A program made the position numbers and the translations under genes. From Toxonevra muliebris (Eukaryota > Arthropoda > Insecta > Diptera > Pallopteridae), in assembly GCA_963691655.1 (NCBI GenBank), contig CAVNUY010000082.1:1-64000 (forward strand): DNA of 64,000 bases, given 5' to 3'. Shown here piece by piece: positions 1 to 12,600 of this stretch. How positions within the stretch are numbered: the stretch's first letter is position 1; each line of letters starts with the position of its first letter. A model generated the notes under the pieces. It did not search any database, had not been told where the DNA came from, and saw nothing but the letters and a program-made list of their open reading frames with translations.

Positions 1-42
1 AAGACGTTTTATAGTGTCGGAGACACCTTTTCTATAGGGGAG
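1..42 (+). repeat. Reference monomer with hairpin and palindrome motifs
   Basis: This first monomer matches the common form. Positions 14-18 (GTGTC) and 22-26 (GACAC) are perfect inverted repeats around a 3-base loop. In monomers with C at position 14 the outer pair is lost and a 4-bp TGTC/GACA stem remains, so the core stem survives the commonest substitutions at 14 and 20. CTATAG at 32-37 is self-complementary and is broken in the CGAG and TGGG variants. GAAGAC spans each monomer junction (base 42 to base 5 of the next). Two CpG dinucleotides lie at 5-6 and 18-19. Any protein-binding role for these motifs is unproven. I see no match to the 17-bp mammalian CENP-B box. Confidence 0.9.
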
Positions 43-1092
43 AAGACGTTTTATACTGTCGGAGACACCTTTTCTATAGGGGAGAAGACGTTTTATACTG
101 TCGCAGACACCTTTTCTATAGGGGAGAAGACGTTTTATACTGTCGGAGACACCTTTTATATAGGGGAGAAGACGTTTTATAGTGTCGGAGACACCTTTTC
201 TATAGGGGAGAAGTCGTTTTATACTGTCGCAGACACCATTACTATAGGGGAGAAGACGTTTTATAGTGTCGGAGACACCTTTTCTATAGGGGAGAAGACG
301 TTTTATACTGTCGGAGACACCTTTTCTATACGAGAGAAGACGTTTTATAGTGTCGGAGACACCTTTTCTATAGGGGAGAAGACGTTTTATAGTGTCGGAG
401 ACACCTTTTCTATAGGGGAGAAGACGTTTTATACTGTCGCAGACACCTTTTCTATAGGGGAGAAGACGTTTTATACTGTCGGAGACACATTTTCTATACG
501 AGAGAAGACGTTTTATAGTGTCGGAAACACCTTTTCTATAGGGGAGAAAACGTTTTATAGTGTCGGAGACACCTTTTCTATAGGGGAGAAGACGTTTTAT
601 ACTGTCGGAGACACCTTTTATATAGGGGAGAAGACGTTTTATAGTGTCGGAGACACCTTTACTATAGGGGAGAAGACGTTTTATAGTGTCGCAGACACCT
701 TTTTTATAGGGGAGAAGACGTTTTATACTGTCGCAGACACCTTTTCTATAGGGGAGAAGACGTTTTATACTGTCGGAGACACCTTTTCTATACGAGAGAA
801 GACGTTTTATACTGTCGCAGACACCTTTTCTATAGGGGAGAATACGTTTTATACTGTCGCAGACACCTTTTCTATAGGGGAGAAGACGTTTTATAGTGTC
901 GCAGACACCTTTTCTATAGGGGAGAAGACGTTTTATACTGTCGCAGACACCTTTTCTATAGGGGAGAAGACGTTTTATAGTGTCGCAGACACCTTTTCTA
1001 TAGGGGAGAAGACGTTTTATACTGTCGCAGACACCTTTTCTATAGGGGAGAAGACGTTTTATAGTGTCGGAGACACCTTTTCTATAGGGGAG

Positions 1093-1136
1093 AAGACGTT
1101 TTTAATACTGTCGCAGACACCTTTTCTATAGGGGAG
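1093..1136 (+). repeat. 44-bp monomer with a T/A insertion
   Basis: The T run reads GACGTTTTTAATACTG where the norm is GACGTTTTATACTG, a net gain of 2 bp. It is different from the +AG class of 44-bp monomers found after 29 kb. I saw only this one copy. Confidence 0.9.
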
Positions 1137-2228
1137 AAGACGTTTTATAGTGTCGGAGACACCTTTTCTATAGGGGAGAAGACGTTTTATAGTGTCGGAG
1201 ACACCTTTTCTATAGGGGAGAAGACGTTTTATAGTGTCGGAGACACCTTTTCTATAGGGGAGAAGACGTTTTATACTGTCGGAGACACCTTTTCTATAGG
1301 GGAGAAGACGTTTTATACTGTCGGAGACACCTTTTCTATAGGGGAGAAGACGTTTTATACTGTCGGAGACACCTTTTATATAGGGGAGAAGACGTTTTAT
1401 AGTGTCGGAGACACCTTTTCTATAGGGGAGAAGACGTTTTATACTGTCGCAGACACCATTACTATAGGGGAGAAGACGTTTTATAGTGTCGGAGACACCT
1501 TTTCTATAGGGGAGAAGACGTTTTATACTGTCGGAGACACCTTTTCTATACGAGAGAAGACGTTTTATAGTGTCGGAGACACCTTTTCTATAGGGGAGAA
1601 GACGTTTTATAGTGTCGGAGACACCTTTTCTATAGGGGAGAAGACGTTTTATACTGTCGGAGACACATTTTCTATACGAGAGAAGACGTTTTATAGTGTC
1701 GGAGACACCTTTTCTATAGGGGAGAAGACGTTTTATAGTGTCGGAGACACCTTTTCTATAGGGGAGAAGACGTTTTATACTGTCGGAGACACCTTTTCTA
1801 TAGGGGAGAAGACGTTTTATACTGTCGCAGACACCTTTTCTATAGGGGAGAAGACGTTTTATACTGTCGGAGACACCTTTTATATAGGGGAGAAGACGTT
1901 TTATAGTGTCGGAGACACCTTTTCTATAGGGGAGAAGACGTTTTATACTGTCGCAGACACCATTACTATAGGGGAGAAGACGTTTTATAGTGTCGGAGAC
2001 ACCTTTTCTATAGGGGAGAAGACGTTTTATACTGTCGGAGACACCTTTTCTATACGAGAGAAGACGTTTTATAGTGTCGGAGACACCTTTTCTATAGGGG
2101 AGAAGACGTTTTATAGTGTCGGAGACACCTTTTCTATAGGGGAGAAGACGTTTTATACTGTCGCAGACACCTTTTCTATAGGGGAGAAGACGTTTTATAC
2201 TGTCGGAGACACATTTTCTATACGAGAG

Positions 2229-2264
2229 AAGACGTTTTATAGTGACACCTTTTCTATAGGAGAG
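2229..2264 (+). repeat. 36-bp monomer lacking six bases at the hairpin loop
   Basis: The monomer reads TTATAGTGACACCTTTT, missing six bases equivalent to the hairpin loop and part of one arm. The deletion could come from slippage across the inverted repeat or between short GTG/GAG matches. I noticed only one such monomer. Confidence 0.9.
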
Positions 2265-2387
2265 AAGACGTTTTATAGTGTCGGAGACACCTTTTATATA
2301 GGGGAGAAGACGTTTTATAGTGTCGGAGACACCTTTTCTATATGGGAGAAGACGTTTTATACTGTCGGAGACACATTTTCTATAGGG

Positions 2388-4180
2388 GAGAAGACGTTTT
2401 ATACTGTCGGAGACACATTTTCTATAGGGGAGAAGACGTTTTATACTGTCGGAGACACCTTTTCTATAGGGGAGAAGACGTTTTATAGTGTCGGAGACAC
2501 CTTTTCTATAGGGGAGAAGACGTTTTATTCTGTCGCAGACACCTTTTCTATAGAGGAGAAGACGTTTTATAGTGTCGGAGACACCTTTTCTATAGGAGAG
2601 AAGACGTTTTATAGTGTCGTAGACACCTTTTCTATAGGGGAGAAGACGTTTTATAGTGTCGGAGACACCTTTTCTATAGGAGAGAAGACGTTTTATAGTG
2701 TCGGAGACACCTTTTCTATAGGGGAGAAGACGTTTTATAGTGTCGGAGACACCTTTTCTATAGGGGAGAAGACGTTTTATAGTGTCGGAGACACCTTTTC
2801 TATAGGGGAGAAGACGTTTTATTCTGTCGCAGACACCTTTTCTATAGAGGAGAAGACGTTTTATAGTGTCGGAGACACCTTTTCTATAGGGGAGAAGACG
2901 TTTTATACTGTCGGAGACACCTTTTCTATAGGGGAGAAGACGTTTTATAGTGTCGGAGACACCTTTTCTATAGGGGAGAAGACGTTTTATACTGTCGGAG
3001 ACACCTTTTATATAGGGGAGAAGACGTTTTATAGTGTCGGAGACACCTTTTCTATAGGGGAGAAGACGTTTTATACTGTCGCAGACACCATTACTATAGG
3101 GGAGAAGACGTTTTATAGTGTCGGAGACACCTTTTCTATAGGGGAGAAGACGTTTTATACTGTCGGAGACACCTTTTCTATACGAGAGAAGACGTTTTAT
3201 AGTGTCGGAGACACCTTTTCTATAGGGGAGAAGACGTTTTATAGTGTCGGAGACACCTTTTCTATAGGGGAGAAGACGTTTTATACTGTCGCAGACACCT
3301 TTTCTATAGGGGAGAAGACGTTTTATACTGTCGGAGACACATTTTCTATACGAGAGAAGACGTTTTATAGTGTCGGAGACACCTTTTCTATAGGGGAGAA
3401 AACGATTTATAGTGTCGGAGACACCTTTTCTATAGGAGAGAAGACGTTTTATAGTGTCGGAGACACCTTTTATATAGGGGAGAAGACGTTTTATAGTGTC
3501 GGAGACACCTTTTCTATATGGGAGAAGACGTTTTATACTGTCGGAGACACATTTTCTATAGGGGAGAAGACGTTTTATAGTGTCGGAGACACCTTTTCTA
3601 TAGGGGAGAAGACGTTTTATACTGTCGGAGACACCTTTTCTATACGAGAGAAGACGTTTTATAGTGTCGCAGACACCTTTTCTATAGGGGAGAAGACGTT
3701 TTATAGTGTCGGAGACACCTTTTCTATAGGAGAGAAGACGTTTTATAGTGTCGGAGACACCTTTTCTATAGGGGAGAAGACGTTTTATACTGTCGGAGAC
3801 ACATTTTCTATAGGGGAGAAGACGTTTTATACTGTCGGAGACACATTTTCTATAGGGGAGAAGACGTTTTATACTGTCGGAGACACCTTTTCTATAGGGG
3901 AGAAGACGTTTTATAGTGTCGGAGACACCTTTTCTATAGGGGAGAAGACGTTTTATTCTGTCGCAGACACCTTTTCTATAGAGGAGAAGACGTTTTATAG
4001 TGTCGGAGACACCTTTTCTATAGGAGAGAAGACGTTTTATAGTGTCGTAGACACCTTTTCTATAGGGGAGAAGACGTTTTATAGTGTCGGAGACACCTTT
4101 TCTATAGGAGAGAAGACGTTTTATAGTGTCGGAGACACCTTTTCTATAGGGGACAAGACGTTTTATAGTGTCGGAGACAC
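2388..4180 (+). repeat. Duplication at a 1,428-bp offset (34 monomers)
   Basis: A run containing ACACATTTTC monomers, then a TTATTCTGTCGC monomer with CTATAGAGGAG (G38A), then GGAG monomers and a GTCGTAGAC monomer, appears near 2,388-2,750 and again near 3,816-4,180. The G38A marker sits at about 2,553 and 3,981, exactly 34 monomers apart. A further G38A monomer near 2,847 lies within the first copy's surroundings. Ends are approximate because flanking monomers are similar. Confidence 0.8.
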
Positions 4181-4579
4181 CTTTTCTATAGGGGAGAAGA
4201 CGTTTTATAGTGTCGGAGACACCTTTTCTATAGGAAAGAAGACGTTTTATAGTGTCGGAGACACATTTTCTATAGGGGAGAAGACGTTTTATAGTGTCGG
4301 AGACACCTTTTCTATAGGAAAGAAGACGTTTTATAGTGTCGGAGACACCTTTTCTATAGGAAAGAAGACGTTTTATAGTGTCGCAGACACCTTTTCTATA
4401 GGGGAGAAGACGTTTTATAGTGTCGCAGACACCTTTTCTATAGGGGAGAAGACGTTTTATAGTGTCGCAGACACCTTTTCTATAGGGGAGAAGACGTTTT
4501 ATACTATCGCAGACACCTTTTCTATAGGGGAGAAGACGTTTTATAGTGTCGCAGACACCTTTTCTATATGGGAGAAGAC

Positions 4580-6174
4580 GTTTTATACTGTCGGAGACAC
4601 ATTTTCTATAGGGGAGAAGACGTTTTATAGTGTCGGAGACACCTTTTCTATAGGGGAGAAGACGTTTTATACTGTCGGAGACACCTTTTCTATACGAGAG
4701 AAGACGTTTTATAGTGTCGCAGACACCTTTTCTATAGGGGAGAAGACGTTTTATAGTGTCGGAGACACCTTTTCTATAGGAGAGAAGACGTTTTATAGTG
4801 TCGGAGACACCTTTTCTATAGGGGAGAAGACGTTTTATAGTGTCGGAGACACCTTTTCTATAGGAAAGAAGACGTTTTATAGTGTCGGAGACACCTTTTC
4901 TATATGGGAGAAGACGTTTTATAGTGTCGGAGACACCTTTTCTATAGGGGAGAAGACGTTTTATACTGTCGCAGACACCTTTTCTATAGGGGAGAAGACG
5001 TTTTATAGTGTCGCAGACACCTTTTCTATAGGGGAGAAGACGTTTTATAGTGTCGGAGACACCTTTTCTATAGGAGAGAAGACGTTTTATAGTGTCGGAG
5101 ACACCTTTTCTATAGGAGAGAAGACGTTTTATAGTGTCGGAGACACCTTTTCTATAGGGGAGAAGACGTTTTATAGTGTCGGAGACACCTTTTCTATAGG
5201 GGAGAAGACGTTTTATAGTGTCGCAGACACCTTTTCTATAGGGGAGAAGACGTTTTATAGTGTCGGAGACACCTTTTCTATAGGGGAGAAGACGTTTTAT
5301 AGTGTCGGAGACACCTTTTCTATAGGAGAGAAGACGTTTTATACTGTCGGAGACACATTTTCTATAGGGGAGAAGACGTTTTATAGTGTCGGAGACACCT
5401 TTTCTATAGGGGAGAAGACGTTTTATACTGTCGCAGACACCTTTTCTATAGGGGAGAAGACGTTTTATTCTGTCGCAGACACCTTTTCTATAGGGGAGAA
5501 GACGTTTTATAGTGTCGTAGACACCTTTTCTATACGAGAGAAGACGTTTTATAGTGTCGGAGACACCTTTTCTATAGGAGAGAAGACGTTTTATAGTGTC
5601 GGAGACACCTTTTCTATATGGGAGAAGACGTTTTATAGTGTCGGAGACACCTTTTCTATAGGGGAGAAGACGTTTTATACTGTCGCAGACACCTTTTCTA
5701 TAGGGGAGAAGACGTTTTATAGTGTCGCAGACACCTTTTCTATAGGGGAGAAGACGTTTTATAGTGTCGGAGACACCTTTTCTATAGGAAAGAAGACGTT
5801 TTATAGTGTCGGAGACACCTTTTCTATATGGGAGAAGACGTTTTATAGTGTCGGAGACACCTTTTCTATAGGGGAGAAGACGTTTTATACTGTCGCAGAC
5901 ACCTTTTCTATAGGGGAGAAGACGTTTTATAGTGTCGTAGACACCTTTTCTATAGGGGAGAAGACGTTTTATAGTGTCGGAGACACCTTTTCTATAGGAA
6001 AGAAGACGTTTTATAGTGTCGGAGACACCTTTTCTATATGGGAGAAGACGTTTTATAGTGTCGGAGACACCTTTTCTATAGGGGAGAAGACGTTTTATAC
6101 TGTCGCAGACACCTTTTCTATAGGGGAGAAGACGTTTTATAGTGTCGCAGACACCTTTTCTATAGGGGAGAAGA
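4580..6174 (+). repeat. 1,594-bp tandem unit, copy 1
   Basis: This run of about 38 monomers carries a distinctive order of GGAA, TGGG, GGAG and GTCGTAGAC variants. It recurs immediately downstream at an offset of 1,594 bp (38 monomers minus 2 bp). Matching markers include the GGAA monomer at 4,861 against 6,455 and the GTCGTAGAC/CGAG monomer at 5,517 against 7,111. Confidence 0.85.
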
Positions 6175-6210
6175 CGTTATACTGTCGGAGACACATTTTC
6201 TATAGGGGAG
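6171..6210 (+). repeat. 40-bp monomer at a duplication junction
   Basis: The monomer has lost two bases of the T run (GACGTTATACTG). It lies at the point where copy 1 of the 1,594-bp unit ends and copy 2 begins. This fits an imperfect join formed during the duplication. Confidence 0.85.
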
Positions 6211-7769
6211 AAGACGTTTTATAGTGTCGGAGACACCTTTTCTATAGGGGAGAAGACGTTTTATACTGTCGGAGACACCTTTTCTATACGAGAGAAGACG
6301 TTTTATAGTGTCGCAGACACCTTTTCTATAGGGGAGAAGACGTTTTATAGTGTCGGAGACACCTTTTCTATAGGAGAGAAGACGTTTTATAGTGTCGGAG
6401 ACACCTTTTCTATAGGGGAGAAGACGTTTTATAGTGTCGGAGACACCTTTTCTATAGGAAAGAAGACGTTTTATAGTGTCGGAGACACCTTTTCTATATG
6501 GGAGAAGACGTTTTATAGTGTCGGAGACACCTTTTCTATAGGGGAGAAGACGTTTTATACTGTCGCAGACACCTTTTCTATAGGGGAGAAGACGTTTTAT
6601 AGTGTCGCAGACACCTTTTCTATAGGGGAGAAGACGTTTTATAGTGTCGGAGACACCTTTTCTATAGGAGAGAAGACGTTTTATAGTGTCGGAGACACCT
6701 TTTCTATAGGAGAGAAGACGTTTTATAGTGTCGGAGACACCTTTTCTATAGGGGAGAAGACGTTTTATAGTGTCGGAGACACCTTTTCTATAGGGGAGAA
6801 GACGTTTTATAGTGTCGCAGACACCTTTTCTATAGGGGAGAAGACGTTTTATAGTGTCGGAGACACCTTTTCTATAGGGGAGAAGACGTTTTATAGTGTC
6901 GGAGACACCTTTTCTATAGGAGAGAAGACGTTTTATACTGTCGGAGACACATTTTCTATAGGGGAGAAGACGTTTTATAGTGTCGGAGACACCTTTTCTA
7001 TAGGGGAGAAGACGTTTTATACTGTCGCAGACACCTTTTCTATAGGGGAGAAGACGTTTTATTCTGTCGCAGACACCTTTTCTATAGGGGAGAAGACGTT
7101 TTATAGTGTCGTAGACACCTTTTCTATACGAGAGAAGACGTTTTATAGTGTCGGAGACACCTTTTCTATAGGAGAGAAGACGTTTTATAGTGTCGGAGAC
7201 ACCTTTTCTATATGGGAGAAGACGTTTTATAGTGTCGGAGACACCTTTTCTATAGGGGAGAAGACGTTTTATACTGTCGCAGACACCTTTTCTATAGGGG
7301 AGAAGACGTTTTATAGTGTCGCAGACACCTTTTCTATAGGGGAGAAGACGTTTTATAGTGTCGGAGACACCTTTTCTATAGGAAAGAAGACGTTTTATAG
7401 TGTCGGAGACACCTTTTCTATATGGGAGAAGACGTTTTATAGTGTCGGAGACACCTTTTCTATAGGGGAGAAGACGTTTTATACTGTCGCAGACACCTTT
7501 TCTATAGGGGAGAAGACGTTTTATAGTGTCGTAGACACCTTTTCTATAGGGGAGAAGACGTTTTATAGTGTCGGAGACACCTTTTCTATAGGAAAGAAGA
7601 CGTTTTATAGTGTCGGAGACACCTTTTCTATATGGGAGAAGACGTTTTATAGTGTCGGAGACACCTTTTCTATAGGGGAGAAGACGTTTTATACTGTCGC
7701 AGACACCTTTTCTATAGGGGAGAAGACGTTTTATAGTGTCGCAGACACCTTTTCTATAGGGGAGAAGAC
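6175..7769 (+). repeat. 1,594-bp tandem unit, copy 2
   Basis: This is the direct continuation of copy 1. It opens inside a 40-bp monomer (AAGACGTTATACTG, two bases short of AAGACGTTTTATACTG), which is why the offset is 2 bp less than 38 monomers. Past about 7,770 the variant order again resembles the interior of the unit near 5,000, so a partial third copy is plausible. Confidence 0.82.
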
Positions 7770-9249
7770 GTTTTATAGTGTCGGAGACACCTTTTCTATA
7801 GGAGAGAAGACGTTTTATAGTGTCGGAGACACCTTTTCTATAGGAGAGAAGACGTTTTATAGTGTCGGAGACACCTTTTCTATAGGGGAGAAGACGTTTT
7901 ATAGTGTCGGAGACACCTTTTCTATAGGGGAGAAGACGTTTTATACTGTCGCAGACACCTTTTCTATACGAGAGAAGACGTTTTATAGTGTCGCAGACAC
8001 CTTTTCTATAGGGGAGAAGACGTTTTATAGTGTCGGAGACACCTTTTCTATAGGAGAGAAGACGTTTTATAGTGTCGGAGACACCTTTTCTATAGGGGAG
8101 AAGACGTTTTATAGTATCGGAGACACCTTTTCTATAGGAGAGAAGACGTTTTATACTGTCGGAGACACATTTTCTATAGGGGAGAAGACGTTTTATAGTG
8201 TCGGAGACACCTTTTCTATAGGGGAGAAGACGTTTTATACTGTCGCAGACACCTTTTCTATAGGGGAGAAGACGTTTTATTCTGTCGCAGACACCTTTTC
8301 TATAGGGGAGAAGACGTTTTATAGTGTCGTAGACACCTTTTCTATAGGGGAGAAGACGTTTTATAGTGTCGGAGACACCTTTTCTATAGGAGAGAAGACG
8401 TTTTATAGTGTCGGAGACACCTTTTCTATAGGAGAGAAGACGTTTTATAGTGTCGGAGACACCTTTTCTATAGGGGAGAAGACGTTTTATAGTGTCGGAG
8501 ACACCTTTTCTATAGGGGAGAAGACGTTTTATACTGTCGCAGACACCTTTTCTATAGGGGAGAAGACGTTTTATAGTGTCGCAGACACCTTTTCTATAGG
8601 GGAGAAGACGTTTTATAGTGTCGGAGACACCTTTTCTATAGGAGAGAAGACGTTTTATAGTGTCGGAGACACCTTTTCTATAGGAGAGAAGACGTTTTAT
8701 AGTGTCGGAGACACCTTTTCTATAGGGGAGAAGACGTTTTATAGTGTCGGAGACACCTTTTCTATAGGGGAGAAGACGTTTTATACTGTCGGAGACACAT
8801 TTTCTATAGGGGAGAAGACGTTTTATACTGTCGGAGACACCTTTTCTATAGGGGAGAAGACGTTTTATTCTGTCGCAGACACCTTTTCTATAGAGGAGAA
8901 GACGTTTTATAGTGTCGGAGACACCTTTTCTATAGGGGAGAAGACGTTTTATACTGTCGGAGACACCTTTTCTATAGGGGAGAAGACGTTTTATAGTGTC
9001 GGAGACACCTTTTCTATAGGGGAGAAGACGTTTTATAGTGTCGGAGACACCTTTTCTATAGGGGAGAAGACGTTTTATACTGTCGGAGACACCTTTTCTA
9101 TAGGGGAGAAGACGTTTTATACTGTCGCAGACACCTTTTCTATAGGGGAGAAGACGTTTTATACTGTCGGAGACACCTTTTATATAGGGGAGAAGACGTT
9201 TTATAGTGTCGGAGACACCTTTTCTATAGGGGAGAAGACGTTTTATACT

Positions 9250-9960
9250 GTCGCAGACACCTTTTCTATACGAGAGAAGACGTTTTATAGTGTCGGAGAC
9301 ACCTTTTCTATAGGGGAGAAGACGTTTTATAGTGTCGGGGACACCTTTTCTATAGGGGAGAAGACGTTTTATTCTGTCGCAGACACCTTTTCTATAGGGG
9401 AGAAGACGTTTTATAGTGTCGCAGACACCTTTTCTATAGGAGAGAAGACGTTTTATAGTGTCGCAGACACCTTTTCTATAGGGGAGAAGACGTTTTATAC
9501 TGTCGGAGACACCTTTTCTATAGGGGAGAGACGTTTTATACTGTCGCAGACACCTTTTCTATAGGGGAGAAGACGTTTTATACTGTCGCAGACACCTTTT
9601 CTATAGGGGAGAAGACGTTTTATAGTGTCGCAGACACCTTTTCTATAGGGGAGAAGACGTTTTATAGTGTCGGAGACACCTTTTCTATAGGAGAGAAGAC
9701 GTTTTATAGTGTCGGAGACACCTTTTCTATAGGAGAGAAGACGTTTTATAGTGTCGGAGATACTTTTTCTATAGGAGAGAAGACGTTTTATAGTGTCGGA
9801 GACACCTTTTCTATAGGGGAGAAGACGTTTTATACTGTCGCAGACACCATTACTATAGGAAAGAAGACGTTTTATAGTGTCGGAGACACCTTTTCTATAG
9901 GGGAGAAGACGTTTTATAGTGTCGGAGACACCTTTTCTATAGGGGAGAAGACGTTTTATA
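9250..9960 (+). repeat. Block duplicated at +3,275 bp, copy 1
   Basis: Markers in order are GTCGGGGACACC (about 9,335), TTATTCTGTCGC, a 41-bp monomer starting 9,529, GGAGATACTTTTTC (9,756) and an ACCATTACTA/GGAA monomer (about 9,840). All recur in the same order 3,275 bp downstream, which is 78 monomers minus the 1 bp lost in the short monomer. At the left end the copies differ only in CGAG against GGGG. Confidence 0.88.
9529..9569 (+). repeat. 41-bp monomer lacking one A
   Basis: The junction reads GGGGAGAGACG where GGGGAGAAGACG is the norm. The identical lesion occurs at 12,804, exactly 3,275 bp on, marking the two copies as one event followed by duplication. Confidence 0.93.
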
Positions 9961-10399
9961 CTGTCGCAGACACCTTTTCTATAGGGGAGAAGACGTTTTA
10001 TACTGTCGCAGACACCTTTTCTATAGGGGAGAAGACGTTTTATAGTGTCGGAGACACCTTTTCTATAGGGGAGAAGACGTTTTATACTGTCGCAGACACC
10101 TTTTCTATAGGGGAGAAGCCGTTTTATAGTGTCGGAGACACCTTTTCTATAGGGGAGAAGACGTTTTATACTGTCGCAGACACCTTTTCTATAGGGGAGA
10201 AGACGTTTTATAGTGTCGGAGACACCTTTTCTATAGGGGAGAAGACGTTTTATAGTGTCGGAGACACCTTTTCTATAGGGGAGAAGCCGTTTTATTCTGT
10301 CGCAGACACCTTTTCTATAGAGGAGAAGACGTTTTATAGTGTCGGAGACACCTTTTCTATAGGGGAGAAGACGTTTTATAGTGTCGGAGACACCTTTTC

Positions 10400-12600
10400 T
10401 ATAGGGGAGAAGACGTTTTATACTGTCGGAGACACCTTTTCTATAGGGGAGAAGACGTTTTATAGTGTCGGAGACACCTTTTCTATAGGGGAGAAGACGT
10501 TTTATACTGTCGGAGACACCTTTTCTATAGGGGAGAAGACGTTTTATACTGTCGCAGACACCTTTTCTATAGGGGAGAAGACGTTTTATACTGTCGGAGA
10601 CACCTTTTATATAGGGGAGAAGACGTTTTATAGTGTCGGAGACACCTTTTCTATAGGGGAGAAGACGTTTTATACTGTCGCAGACACCTTTTCTATAGGG
10701 GAGAAGACGTTTTATACTGTCGGAGACACCTTTTATATAGGGGAGAAGACGTTTTATAGTGTCGGAGACACCTTTTCTATAGGAGAGAAGACGTTTTATA
10801 CTGTCGCAGACACCTTTTCTATAGGGGAGAAGACGTTTTATAGTGTCGGAGACACCTTTTCTATAGGGGAGAAGACGTTTTATACTGTCGCAGACACCTT
10901 TTCTATAGGGGAGAAGACGTTTTATTCTGTCGCAGGCACCTTTTCTATAGGGGAGAAGACGTTTTATAGTGTCGTAGACACCTTTTCTATAGGGGAGAAG
11001 ACGTTTTATAGTGTCGGAGACACCTTTTCTATAGGAGAGAAGACGTTTTATAGTGTCGGAGACACCTTTTCTATAGGAGAGAAGACGTTTTATAGTGTCG
11101 GAGACACCTTTTCTATAGGGGAGAAGACGTTTTATACTGTCGCAGACACCTTTTCTATAGGGGAGAAGACGTTTTATAGTGTCGCAGACACCTTTTCTAT
11201 AGGAGAGAAGACGTTTTATAGTGTCGGAGACACCTTTTCTATAGGAGAGAAGACGTTTTATAGTGTCGGAGACACCTTTTCTATAGGGGAGAAGACGTTT
11301 TATAGTGTCGGAGACACCTTTTCTATAGGGGAGAAGACGTTTTATACTGTCGGAGACACCTTTTCTATAGGGGAGAAGACGTTTTATAGTGTCGGAGACA
11401 CCTTTTCTATAGGGGAGAAGACGTTTTATAGTGTCGGAGACACCTTTTCTATAGGAGAGAAGACGTTTTATAGTGTCGGAGACACCTTTTCTATAGGGGA
11501 GAAGACGTTTTATACTGTCGCAGACACCTTTTCTATAGGGGAGAAGACGTTTTATAGTGTCGCAGACACCTTTTCTATAGGAGAGAAGACGTTTTATAGT
11601 GTCGGAGACACCTTTTCTATAGGAGAGAAGACGTTTTATAGTGTCGGAGACACCTTTTCTATAGGGGAGAAGACGTTTTATAGTGTCGGAGACACCTTTT
11701 CTATAGGGGAGAAGACGTTTTATACTGTCGGAGACACCTTTTCTATAGGGGAGAAGACGTTTTATACTGTCGGAGACACCTTTTCTATAGGGGAGAAGAC
11801 GTTTTATACTGTCGCAGACACCTTTTCTATAGGGGAGAAGACGTTTTATACTGTCGGAGACACCTTTTATATAGGGGAGAAGACGTTTTATAGTGTCGGA
11901 GACACCTTTTCTATAGGAGAGAAGACGTTTTATACTGTCGCAGACACCTTTTCTATAGGGGAGAAGACGTTTTATACTGTCGCAGACACCTTTTCTATAG
12001 GGGAGAAGACGTTTTATAGTGTCGCAGACACCTTTTCTATAGGAGAGAAGACGTTTTATAGTGTCGGAGACACCTTTTCTATAGGGGAGAAGACGTTTTA
12101 TAGTGTCGGAGACACCTTTTCTATAGGGGAGAAGACGTTTTATACTGTCGGAGACACCTTTTCTATAGGGGAGAAGACGTTTTATAGTGTCGGAGACACC
12201 TTTTCTATAGGGGAGAAGACGTTTTATACTGTCGGAGACACCTTTTCTATAGGGGAGAAGACGTTTTATACTGTCGCAGACACCTTTTCTATAGGGGAGA
12301 AGACGTTTTATACTGTCGGAGACACCTTTTATATAGGGGAGAAGACGTTTTATAGTGTCGGAGACACCTTTTCTATAGGGGAGAAGACGTTTTATACTGT
12401 CGCAGACACCTTTTCTATAGGGGAGAAGACGTTTTATACTGTCGGAGACACCTTTTATATAGGGGAGAAGACGTTTTATAGTGTCGGAGACACCTTTTCT
12501 ATAGGAGAGAAGACGTTTTATACTGTCGCAGACACCTTTTCTATAGGGGAGAAGACGTTTTATAGTGTCGGAGACACCTTTTCTATAGGGGAGAAGACGT
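10400..12600 (+). repeat. Paired-marker duplication at 1,722 bp
   Basis: Monomers with CACCTTTTATATAGG occur as a pair 126 bp apart at about 10,601 and 10,727, and again at about 12,323 and 12,449. The offset is 1,722 bp (41 monomers). A single further copy at 11,861 is 11 monomers before the second pair. Between them, a nine-monomer (378-bp) local duplication is visible near 11,141 and 11,519. The stretch therefore shows several overlapping rounds of copying. Confidence 0.78.

Larger units (their letters stand above)
153..3360 (+). repeat. Nine-monomer cassette present four times
   Basis: An ordered run of variant monomers recurs. It contains a monomer with ACCTTTTATATAGG, one with ACCATTACTATAGG (T28A plus T31A), a CGAG monomer, and a closing monomer with ACACATTTTC and CGAG. 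The ACCATTACTA marker lies in monomers near 231, 1,451, 1,955 and 3,083. The offsets are 1,220 (29 monomers plus 2 bp, explained by a 44-bp monomer at 1,093), 504 (12 monomers) and 1,128 (27 monomers minus 6 bp, explained by a 36-bp monomer at 2,229). The copy near 1,451 lacks one monomer that the others carry. The exact agreement between indels and offsets supports block duplication rather than chance. Confidence 0.85.
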
